NCBI GenBank assembly: GCA_023935145.1
Contig: CM043697.1
Location: 56,559,501-56,623,500, forward strand
Origin: Bretschneidera sinensis
Taxonomy: Eukaryota > Streptophyta > Magnoliopsida > Brassicales > Akaniaceae
Direction: 5' to 3'
DNA: 64,000 nt
Numbering within the stretch: the first letter of the stretch is position 1; every line of letters begins with the position of its first letter. The notes beneath the pieces are model-generated. The model had not been told where the DNA came from and did no database searches. It was given only the letters and a program-made list of their open reading frames with translations. Below are positions 34,130-43,559 of the stretch, piece after piece. The position numbers were made by a program, and so were the translations under genes.

Positions 34130-34920
34130 GGATGATGCTATACGTGATCCACAAGGATGAGTTTCCATAATTCAAGCTTTGGAATAATCCAGCAACTCAA
34201 GATGGTGAATTAAAATCTTAATTTCCCAAAATTAGAAACTTACTCGTTTTGGTTGGCTCATCAAGGAAAATGGCAGGCTGCAATTTTAATTATTACCTCT
34301 TTTTTTTTAATTGTTTCCTTATTAATTTAATTGTCGAATTATAAGGCTTGCATGCCAAGTTAGGCACTTTGCTTATTTGGATTTTAGGTTACCAGAATTC
34401 TATTTAGGTTTATTTCCTATTCGTAGTTTCTTATTCCTACCAGAATTCTATTTAGGTTTATTTCTTATTTCTTAGTTTTCCTTTTTTCTAATTGGTTACG
34501 AATTCTCATGTATTTAAATAGTCATTGGCTTTTTGGAATAAGACAATTCAGATTTGATTCATACTTTTGGAGAGAAAATTCTCTTTGGTTCTTTTAGAAC
34601 TTCTGAACTTATCGGATTTTTTGTGGCGTTCCATCTTCGACTTATCAATCAATCCTTCCATAATTGATTGTGGCGTCTTAATTATACCAAGGTTCTTGCT
34701 TCAATATAAGCAACAGGTCGCAGTCTTAGTCTTCATTATACCAAGGTTCTTGCTTCAATATAAGCAGTGGGTCGCGGTCTCACATAAATCTGCTTCTAGA
34801 CGATCTTGGAAGTCTTCTTGATCCATCAAGTTCTTAGTTCTTGGCGTGGATTATATTATTTATGTTGTTTCTATTTCTTCAGTTACTGCTCTGTATCGTA
34901 GAAGAAATTGATCCACTAGC
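34130..34920 (+). repeat. Probable 3' LTR of the truncated gypsy element
   Basis: Non-coding sequence follows the integrase tail. It has a purine-rich stretch near 34120 (TTTTGGGGCCCAAGG), a TATA-like TATTTAAATAG (34511), and two local duplications: TACCAGAATTCTATTTAGG at about 34389 and 34438, and a 54-bp unit at 34681-34788. Exact ends are not fixed because no partner LTR is in the window. Confidence 0.55.
34681..34788. repeat. 54-bp tandem duplication
   Basis: ATTATACCAAGGTTCTTGCT...CAATATAAGCA occurs at 34681 and again at 34735. The copies differ at a few bases near the right end (CAACAGGTCGCAG against GTGGGTCGCGG). Confidence 0.9.
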
Positions 34921-34949
34921 ATTATCCATTATCCAAAGTTTTGGCAAAA

Positions 34950-36726
34950 TAATTGAAATCTCAAACTGAAAAAAACAGAGAAACAAGTCAATCAAATTCC
35001 TTAGTTCCACCTCCCATCCCCATGCATTGTCGGCACCATCACACTCGGAAGCCGCTGATCTACACCTTGGTAAGATCTCTCGGGCTTTTGCCTACGTAAA
35101 AGTATTCATGTGCCAAGCTTACTGCTGCCATCGCCACCATTTTTAGATCAGCGTCCTCCTGTTATTTCTAGGTCAAGCAACCACCATAGATGGAACCACG
35201 TATCGTCGATGTATCATGCACGTGAAGCATGAGCGTCATTGTCATCGAAATTGGTGTCATGCACTATCAACAGCCCGTGGTTCTTCCAAGACATTTGTTT
35301 CCTATTTTTTATTCTTTTGTTGATTTTTTGGCTTTCTCATATTATTTTGTATTGTCTTTCTGATTTAGAGAGAAAAAACAGAAAAGGGAAGAAAAAGAAA
35401 CAGAAGAACAAGTGCAGAATATGAAAAGGAAAAGGGGGCAAAAAACAATGACAAATTGAAAATATTGCAGCCACATGCATTCATGAAAAAAGGGATCAAG
35501 TGTTGAGCCAAACCAAATTCTTGTTGTGACAATTCACATTGTAATGTATCCTATTTCAGAGGAAATTGTTGTATTTCAAAAGTCTATTAATTTTCACTCT
35601 TGTGCAATATCGCTTGCACTAAGATGCTATCGGGCTAAAACAAATTTGCAATATCGTTACATTTATGATGATTATTTGCAGTTGGAGATAGAGTATTATC
35701 ATAATACTTATTCAGGATATGATCTAAACTTTAAAACTTTATGGAAAATATGTACTTCAAAATACTATAGCAAAATAAAGGAGTTGGAAGGCTTGCAAGA
35801 GTCCAAAATTTCGTTGTTGTGTGTCACAACAAGGGTTCCATTCTAGAACAATCAAGGCAAAATGAAGTTACTCATGTCCAACCCCAAACATGAAAATAAA
35901 GAATCAAAGGCCATTGACCTTAAGACGTCCAAGATAAACAAAAAGCTTTCATAGAGCCAGTTGAGAAGAACAGAAAATGCAAACAAAGTCTAAGGCACAG
36001 ATGATGAAATAATGTGTGTGTGGCATCCCTTTTGTAAATTTTATCCTAACTATTTGGTTTGCAACTCCTTCTGAACTGTATGACATCATTCTTGTTTTCC
36101 ATTGAGGACACTACATGCAGGAAATTTCAAGCCTTCGCCCGTGCAAATCCAATGATCAATTGCTTTGATACTTCACCACTCAAAACTCGAGGTAAGGTAT
36201 TTTGTAAGTTTGGGATAATGATGGAGCAAATGAAAACAAATATTTTTAGTTTTTAAGTTTTTTGGATTATATTGTAATTTATTATTTTTGAAAATCAACT
36301 AAAATATTGTAGGAAATTTTGAAATTAAGGATTTGGAATTTTATTTTTTATAATTTGATTGAGTTTCCTATTTTAATTATGTTTTGTGCCAATATAAGAG
36401 CATCTCTATTAAGGTTTAAATTAGGGTTGAATTTGAGAATAAACTACTATTTGTTGGTGTTTTCTATCTCTTTATCTCTCATCTCTCTTGTTCTTCTTTT
36501 CCCTTCCCCAAATTCTTACTATTTGTGCTTCCTATTTCCTCTAATCTTCTCCTTCCCTCTTAAAGTCAAATTAGCCTTCCTTCTAATTTACTCTATTTCT
36601 CTTCCTCTTTCTTCCCTTGTCTCTCTTTATTCCTCCTCTTCTACTTCTCATTTTATTCTGTTTTTATGTCTTTGGTTAATGTTCTACATCAACAATACTT
36701 CAAAAGTGGATATAGTCGATCTAAAC
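34950..36726 (+). mobile_element. Degenerate LTR element with PTB3-like domain (copy 1)
   Basis: Same family as 53509-56359. The shared order is a CT-rich segment, an A/G-rich leader (35370-35440), the PTB3-like piece (35496-35846), the phrase GATACTTCACCACTCAAAACTCGAGGT (36166) that precedes the 3' LTR in both copies, a GATAATGATGGAGCAAATG LTR start (about 36223) and a long CT-rich LTR end (36470-36700). The sequence after the LTR (ACTTCAAAAGTGGATATAG) resembles the primer-site region of copy 2. No 5' LTR was found, and limits are approximate. Confidence 0.55.
35496..35846 (+). pseudogene. PTB3-like RNA-recognition fragment in retroelement copy 1
   Basis: Translated pieces NQILVVTIHIVMYPISEE, IVVFQKSINF, LALRCYRAKTNLQYRYIYDDY and LQLEIEYYHNTYSGYDLNFKTLW follow the order of an RRM of plant polypyrimidine tract-binding protein homologue 3 (recalled features: a TIHNMLYP-like start, FQKSAGFQA in the middle and IYDGCCQLDI near the end). 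Part between the first and second pieces is missing. In the host this domain binds RNA; here it sits in a non-coding-grade retroelement with no gag-pol. Family recognition is from memory and rests on several separate short matches. Confidence 0.6.
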
Positions 36727-36740
36727 ACATTCAGTGGTCC

Positions 36741-37087
36741 GGGTTTGTGGGAGATGACTTATAAAATTGTGCGAGTGTCTTCGGTAGTTATGGGCTCCAT
36801 GAAAAATGAAATTTGGGCTTGGAGTGGTTTGAGAGCTTCTAAGGAGGTTAAGAAGGCTTTGCCTTTGATTCCACACTCTATTTATTGGATAATATGGAGA
36901 GAAAGGAATCGGAAGCTATTGGAATTATTAGAGATAGTTCAATACCCTCAATTTTTGGTTCAGAGGGAATTTCTTTGTAAATATTGATGATTTTCTTGAT
37001 TTGATAGACTTCTTTCATTGTAAATAACCTTGAGCTTTGAGTTGCACATTCTTGGTGCCTTTTAATAAATTTTTTATTTATAAAAAA
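36741..37087 (+). mobile_element. 5'-truncated LINE insertion
   Basis: It encodes the C-terminal part of a plant LINE RT protein (about 36800-36984: AWSGLRASKEVKKALPLIP, then SIYWIIWRERNRK), followed by a 3' UTR ending AATAAATTTTTTATTTATAAAAAAA. It is flanked by 14-bp target duplications ACATTCAGTGGTCC (36727-36740) and ACATCCAGTGGTCC (37088-37101), one mismatch. The long open frame beginning at 36319 is a chance fusion of LTR sequence with this LINE. Confidence 0.9.
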
Positions 37088-37101
37088 ACATCCAGTGGTC
37101 C

Positions 37102-40100
37102 AATCATATGCCTTCCAAATAGCATGCATGCTATCACATAACATAAGGAAGAAAAAATTATCTTTTCCTTTTTATTGGATTTTTCTTTTTTTTTTTTTTT
37201 GGGGGTGGGGAGGGGGAAGGGTGTCACATAGTAAGCATGAATCTTCAGAATGTCCATCATACTGTTACATCAGATGATGATGAACAACCTCTGGTTATCA
37301 CACTAAATTTAATTATAGATCAATCAACTACCATAAACAAAAGTTGCTACCTGCTATTTTTAATATTAATTTTGTATCCTATGAAGAGATGTTTCAACAT
37401 TGATTTTCCTATTCCAAAACTATATGCATATATCTATGGATGCTAGAAAGCAACCTCAAACACCTAATAATCACTCATGCCCCATCCACATTTTTATAGG
37501 AGAAGGAATGCATGTAAACTCAAGAACTTTTGCGCTGAAATTCTCACAAAATGTCAATTACACCCTAACCTCTAGATGCAAAAAAAAATTTCTTCCATAT
37601 TTTTTTTTAAAATATGAACTGGTTCAATTGGTAATTAAATTAGCATTAATATATCTCAAAGGAATATAACATAAGACAAACAACAAATATTTACTGGAAA
37701 GAAAGAAAGATCCCTATTTATCCCAAATTATGAAATAAAGGAGATCAAAGACTCCTCACCATAAGCGGCAAAAGACCTAGATATTCCTCGAGCATTAACC
37801 TCCAGCAAGAGCAGAACTCTGGTTTGCAATTAAAACAGCAAATACTCACGGCTAATCTTTACTCTTCAACAAACATTCTCTCAACTGATTGAGCCTGGGT
37901 TCAAGTTTTCTTTTTCCATCCATAAGCCCAATAACTCAGGGATATCTGATAAAAGCTCTATAATCCAAACATATAGCTTCATTTTTTAATCTGTTTCTAC
38001 TCTGATGACAATTTTAAATGTTTTGTACCTATTTCTTTCTCTCTTTCTTTTTCCCTCTTCCAAGGTGTTCGTTTCTAAAAGCCTCTAATTTCTTTGCTCT
38101 AAACAATTTCATTCTTTTGTTTTTATTTCTCCCCAACCCCTTCCAAGTATTTTTTTTCTTCTTATTGTCATATTCCACGCACACAACTATAACTTTGTAA
38201 GTTCAGTTCTTTTCCTAGCTCAAACACTATCAGAGACCCTTCCACTCAACCCCAGAACTACTTAATCAGAAAACTTGAAGAATGAAGGCTGACCTGCGAT
38301 TGTAGTAAAACATAAGTCAACAAATGATTCTCAAACTAAGAAAGTCCAGCACATAACAAAAACTCAACTGCACAACAACACACAATGCAGAAAACAGTAA
38401 ACGCTCGATTGCTGAAACAAGATACTCTCTAGTGGTATCTCAACCCCCAAACAGTAAATGAAAGATGCACATCTATCCAGTCAATTCATAAATACATCAT
38501 AGTTTACGTAAGACATAACCATCATCATACTTATCATTAAAAAAAGACATAAATATCATCATGACAAAGCAGATTATCCTAACCTTATTTGCCAGGTATT
38601 TTTAGCAGCCAATGTCCAACGACTACATAAAAAAGCTTTAATCCAGAGGCCAAGTATATCCGAAATAAAAATTACACATTAATCTGATTAGAGTAAGGGC
38701 ATATTCCTACACCACAGCACAATAACACCCACAAACCATGTGAACCATGCATTGCATTAAGCATAATCAAGTCTTGAGGCCATATTATGGCTATTTAAAC
38801 CAAGGTGCACAACCAAACAAGGCGTATAAACACAGCTAAAGAAGATAATTTTCTTCTCCCAGGAGGAGAGTGAGGGAAAAGACAATATCACAAAATCACA
38901 CGCAAACCCCCAAAAAAAACCTATTACACAAACACAAAAACTTACTATGTACTTCCACTATTTTTTATCGAAAATTGCTCCAGGCATTCATGGAATAAAA
39001 TATGCAAAGAATAACCAGGTAACAGTGGATACATCCTCCTTTATCTTCTTAAACTAATGTTCTTCAATATCTTCATGTTTATGCTTCTTTCTTGTGTCCA
39101 GTAACCCCCACATTCAGAGTTGAAACCAGAACTTCATATTAAGGGAGAAACAGGACAATTTGTACTTAAATAGCCATAATTGCTTAGAAACAATAGTGAA
39201 GAGAATGACGAAATCATTGCTGATACAGTAAATCCAAACAGCTAATCAAATAAACCTTTAGCATGAAACCCTGACTTTTCAGCATATGGTCCAATCTTTC
39301 AGGATTCATACTTTTTACAATCTTACCCCATTTCAACTCCTTCATTCATCAAGTGCCATCCTGCATTGATTACAACACCTCACCCCCTCCCCCCAAAACA
39401 ATACCCCACCCATCCCCCAGAAAAAAATTAACTTCATCTCCTCTAAATGTGTAAAGCATTCCTATATTAAGGCTCTGGTCAAATGGAACAACCAGTAAAC
39501 ATTGTTTGAAGCCCTTGTTCTATTTCAATTTTTGAATATACTATTCTCTGTTTTAGTCCGTTTATATTTGTTTGGTTAGATTTTTCAGTGGGCAAAATAA
39601 TGGTTTTGGGAAACTAACAGATGGTGATCTCTATTTATGAATATTCACCATGTCTATCCTTCAGATTCTAGACCAGACTGATCGCATACATTTGTGGCCT
39701 TACATTTCCTATTAAATTATCAGAGACACAATAAGACTTCCTATACCAAGACTTTAAAACCCTAATTATAGGCATTTCATTGCTGCTGCAAACACGGCAA
39801 GGAATTGCCTAACAGCTTGGGGTTATTAAGAAATATATCCACTCCTTAAAATAACATTAAAAAAGCTTATGCTTGATATTTTGGAATTGTCGTCAGGCAC
39901 AAAAAAAAAAATTGAAAACCAATTTAACTTTTAAAATCATTGAGTCCTAATTCCCAAAGGTCAATATTACTTATGACATACGATGTTAAATCAAGTCCTA
40001 ACATCATTAAAATGGGGAATTATTCTCATATTTCAATCTATTAAAGATAATTATGAACCTACCATTATCAGTGGTTAAAAGACGCATGCAAAGGCTCAAT

Positions 40101-40370
40101 AGGGACCACTTGTACATATGCGTATGCATAAAAATGCACTGCTGTAGCTAAAAACTACAGATCAGTGGGCATAAGGTGCACATACAAATAAATGCTTTGT
40201 TAGTAGTTAAAACATCCAAAAGGATTGTTGATCAACAACAATAATCCAATATACTCAATGTCATACTCACCGGACAAACTCGAGTCCCAACAGTCATATC
40301 TCAAATAAGTGATACTCAAAGAGGGACGGTTATGCAAAGTCAAGTGATAAGATAAATAAGGAAAACTTAC
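37102..40370. other. Long stretch without recognised gene
   Basis: No coding match was found on either strand. The stretch lies downstream of PABN exon 3 on the minus strand and so would be its third intron if the gene continues. I looked for the RRM exon expected next (text like VDYACTPEEV, FGQPKGFAYVEF) and for the proline/arginine-rich C-terminal exon and saw neither. A T12 run plus a G-rich patch lies at 37189-37220. Otherwise it is ordinary AT-rich DNA. Confidence 0.6.
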
Positions 40371-40692
40371 ATTGCCAACAAAAATAGATCGAGAATCTAC
40401 TTCCTCTCGATTTGCCTGAGATGTAGTTGCAGCAGCAGGATCTAGTAGCATAAAAATGCAATGAGAAAAGGAAGGAGAAAGAAAAAGATTCACAATTATA
40501 AGCATTAGTCATTACTGATTTGAGTTAACAGTAAAAAAGCCACACCATATGACTGCTTATACAAGAAATCAAACAGGGGTCATTGTTCCATCATGGTCAA
40601 CATCTTGGCAATTCTTTTAATGTCATATTGTTATGCAAAATCAACATATCACATTGCAAACCTATAAGAAAATAACCCTTTTTGATTTCACA

Positions 40693-40693
40693 T

Positions 40694-40720
<27 letters not shown>
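40693..40720. repeat. (CT)n microsatellite
   Basis: A run of CT dinucleotides of about 28 bases lies in intron 2 of the PABN-like gene. Confidence 0.95.
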
Positions 40721-40725
<5 letters not shown>

Positions 40726-41295
40726 ATAGTCGACATCTTGTGGTCTCCATAACTAAAATAAACTATACAAATACATCCTTTTGTATAAACATCACACATT
40801 ACAAAACTATGAACAAAGAGTAATTAAGAAACAAATGTGACAAAACATGATAAACCGGGCAGTTCAATATACACACAAGAGCAGAATAATACATTATAAG
40901 AACTGAGCACGGATCGCCAAAAAGGCAAAAACCCTTTGTAAAAAAGGGTTCAAAACTGGCACGCACAAAGAAACACTGGTTAGGCCTTTAAAGCAAATGT
41001 GTCTGCATACAGACATTGGTAAATGTTAGAATCCACCCACCAACACAAGCACACACATATATGAGAAAAAGGGTTACCTTGTACGGCACCCATCTCTTTC
41101 TCAACCTTGGCCTGCATATCTCTTAGAGCAGCAGCTTCATCTTCCATATCTTTCAACCGTCTTTTCATGTCGTCCAGTTCCTGCAAATTATTTATGTTAC
41201 GGTTAAGAACCCGAAGAGAAAATTAGGATTTTAAACAGTCTTGAAATTATTTGACGTTTAATAATCAAGAAGATCTAGAAAAGAAATCGAAAAAA

Positions 41296-41379
41296 GATAA
41301 CTAAGATAATTCAAAAGGAAATCATACTGTTTCGTTCGATAACTAAGATAATTCAAAAGGAAAGCATACTGTTTCGTTG
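41296..41379. repeat. 42-bp tandem duplication covering PABN exon 1 splice donor
   Basis: GATAACTAAGATAATTCAAA...CATACTGTTTCGTT occurs at 41296 and 41338. On the minus strand each copy contains CGAAACAGTATG, so the exon 1 donor (GT at 41369-41368) has a twin 42 bases further into the intron. Use of the twin would add codons that include TAG. Confidence 0.9.
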
Positions 41380-41639
41380 TTTTCAGCCGCTGCCATATCA
41401 ACATCATCGTCTCCTTCCATATCTCCCTATCTCTCGCTCTCTCTCTCAGACTAACAAAGAAATGAAAGCGCCAGACCGGTAACTTGGGATTTATTCTCCG
41501 TCCGTTTTTCTTCCACCTTGCCTTGGGTTCCTGCCACGTCAGCAAACTAAGAATTATTTTATTCAGATCGAGGATAACCCATTTACAACGGAAAAAAGGC
41601 ACTTTGTGAACTTTCACTAAATCGAACCGTTTCATTAAC

Positions 41640-42303
41640 TTTTAGGTCATTTTGGCCTATAGGGATTATATTAAAAGAAATAAAGAGATAATATTTTAAG
41701 TTTACGTTTAATTCATAAAATTATTAGATTGAAATTAAAACGAGATAAAAAATCTAAGCACTAAAATATCGTAGCACTATTTATCATTTTTGGTAATTTT
41801 TAATTTCTTCAGAAACCTTAAAATTTAATTATTATTATTATCATTATAATTATAATAATAATATTTTTATAATTATAATAATAAGAATGATATTTATTAT
41901 CATTAATAACCATAATAACTATTATTATTATTATAGAAAGTTGCGCAACTCCAATGATATTTGTTTGGTTTAATAAGTTTATTTTCTAAATGTGACTGCA
42001 TTTATTTTTTACAATATGATAATAATTCTTCATTCATTTGAATAGGCTTTACTTTTGTTGGAATATTTTTTTCATTAAAATTTTTTCATAAGGGGAATGA
42101 ATGATATGTTTTTTTCTTTCTCAAAAAGCATATGGAAGATCAAAACATACTTCTTTTTGAAAAGTTTGAATAAATTGTTGAATTTTTTTATTGTATTTTA
42201 GGGTTTCGAACTTGTTATTCAATTCTTTTGTAATTTATTTTTTTTGTTGTAGATAGGCTATATGTGTTTTTTTTATTTTGTATTAAATTAATCTATTGAG
42301 ATA
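41640..42303. other. AT-rich intergenic DNA, left arm of inverted repeat
   Basis: No gene is seen. Bases 41825-41940 are built from ATT/AAT triplets. Bases 41960-42180 are an inverted copy of about 50180-50440, including an exact 28-base match (42052-42079 against 50310-50337). Confidence 0.7.
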
Positions 42304-43043
42304 TGATATGGCCCAAAATACTTCGACCTAAATAAGCCTCAAGACCAGAGAAGAGTCCCGCCCCAGTAACCTCTACAGCCCAAACCTCTCCAGTCCAGAC
42401 CTCTCCAGTCCAATGAGCGGCCCACTCTAGTCCAAATGACCTTCAGGGCGGGTAGGATGCTCCAACCCAATAAGAAACCTAGCTAAACTCTCCAGTCCGA
42501 GAAGCATTCTGGCCCAATAGCCTCCCTAGCCCTGACCAGTGGACCAGTGTACTCTTTGGCCCAGCAAAATCTCCAGGCCCATAAGGGATTGCCCAGCAGA
42601 CCTACGTCTGGACCTCCCCTACGGCCGCCTTACAACTCCCCCACAGCCGTTTCGCGCCACCCTACGGTCACCTACGTTTGCAGCCCTACAGCCACCCTAC
42701 GACCTGTAGCCACCCTACAGCACCCCTCCTTCTGAGCTTGTGATCATGCCCTCCCCACTGGCAGACGGCTATAAATAAGCCCAGGTATGGATTTCAGATT
42801 CACTCAGTATTTTTTTACTTGCACTTGATTTGTCTAAGCCCTCGGTTCCTATTTCGAGCCCTCGGCTTCACCCTCAAATCCTTGCTAATTTAAGCATCGG
42901 AGAGCCCTCGGAGGTCTCCCCCTCCCCTCCTTCTGAGGGCCTTCAGTTCACCCCTGTCACTTGTGCAGGAATTAGGCCAAGTCCTCACTCAGGCCACGTC
43001 CTCAACCAGGCCACGTCAGCACCAACAGTAAGCGGCATCAACA
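42304..43043 (+). repeat. 5' LTR of the four-array element
   Basis: 740 bases, TGATATGG to ATCAACA, nearly the same as 47804-48528. It carries a TATA box in GGCTATAAATAAGCCC (about 42768) and a proline-rich reading caused by repeated CCCTACGG/ACAGCC words; no protein is claimed. Differences from the 3' copy include an extra CCAGACCTCTCCAGT at about 42393. Confidence 0.9.
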
Positions 43044-43063
43044 GATTGGCGCCGTCCGTGGGA
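43044..43063 (+). promoter_or_regulatory. Leader/primer site of the four-array element
   Basis: GATTGGCGCCGTCCGTGGGA starts immediately after the LTR. The TTGGCGCCGTC(T/C)GTGGG phrase is one I know from plant gypsy leaders of the Tat type. It identifies the orientation and LTR end. Confidence 0.7.
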
Positions 43064-43149
43064 AACCACAATCTCTCGCTACAATAGAAGCGAAAAAATC
43101 TAAAGAGCTCATCTGTTGCAATGCCAAGCTGTCCGACACCATGTTGCAC

Positions 43150-43525
43150 ACTTTGGAGTTTCGGGTGCGCACTACCAAGCCGTAGTGCACACATCCCTGT
43201 CTGAGCGGTTGCTAAGTGCACACAGCCGAGCACCATAGTGCACATGCCCCTGTCCCAGTGGATGCTAAGTGCACACAGCCGAGCACCATAGTGCACATGC
43301 CCCTGTCCCAGCGGGTGCGAAGTGCACACGGCCAAGCGCTGTAGTGCACATGCCCATATCCCAGCGGTTGCTAAGTGTGCAAGACCGAGCGCCGTAGTGC
43401 ACACATCCCCGTCCGAGCAGTTACTATGTGTGCACGGCCGAGCGCCATAGTGCACACGTCCCTGTCCGAGTGGTTGCTAAGTGTGCACGGTCGAGCGTCG
43501 TAGTGCGCATGCCCCTGCCCAAGCC
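43150..43525. repeat. Array 1: 53-bp tandem repeat
   Basis: The landmark GCTAAGTG (or a variant) recurs at 43211, 43264, 43317, 43370, 43423 and 43476, exactly 53 bases apart each time. The unit contains GTCC(G/C)AGCGGTTGC and GCCGAGCGCCGTAGTGCACA. About seven copies. Confidence 0.95.
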
Positions 43526-43559
43526 TCAGTGCGCACCAGTGCGCACGGCCAAACTAAGC

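Larger units (their letters stand above)
40371..41420 (-). pseudogene. 5' exons of a nuclear poly(A)-binding protein (PABN-like), partial
   Basis: Three exons on the minus strand join in frame with proper GT-AG borders. Exon 1 (41420-41370) encodes MEGDDDVDMAAAENNET. Exon 2 (41180-41078) encodes [20 protein letters not shown] and [14 protein letters not shown], the coiled coil that in PABPN1-type proteins stimulates poly(A) polymerase. Exon 3 (40441-40371) encodes DPAAATTSQANREEVDSRSI and FVGN, ending at the first RRM strand. These closely match the plant PABN1-3 pattern. The protein acts in the nucleus on mRNA poly(A) tails. The RRM and C-terminal exons are not found in the next 3 kb, so either the gene is truncated or its third intron is very long. 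The coding exons show no stops. Calling it a broken gene rests only on the missing exons. Confidence 0.8.

Noticed and set aside
36319..36987. A 222-codon membrane-like protein
   Set aside because: The first two thirds is CT-rich LTR sequence read as hydrophobic residues and the last third is a LINE C-terminus joined by the insertion. It is not one gene.
37740..37830. Final exon of a minus-strand gene (text NQSSALAGG then stop)
   Set aside because: One short match-like stretch with no recognised family and no further exons; too weak to call.
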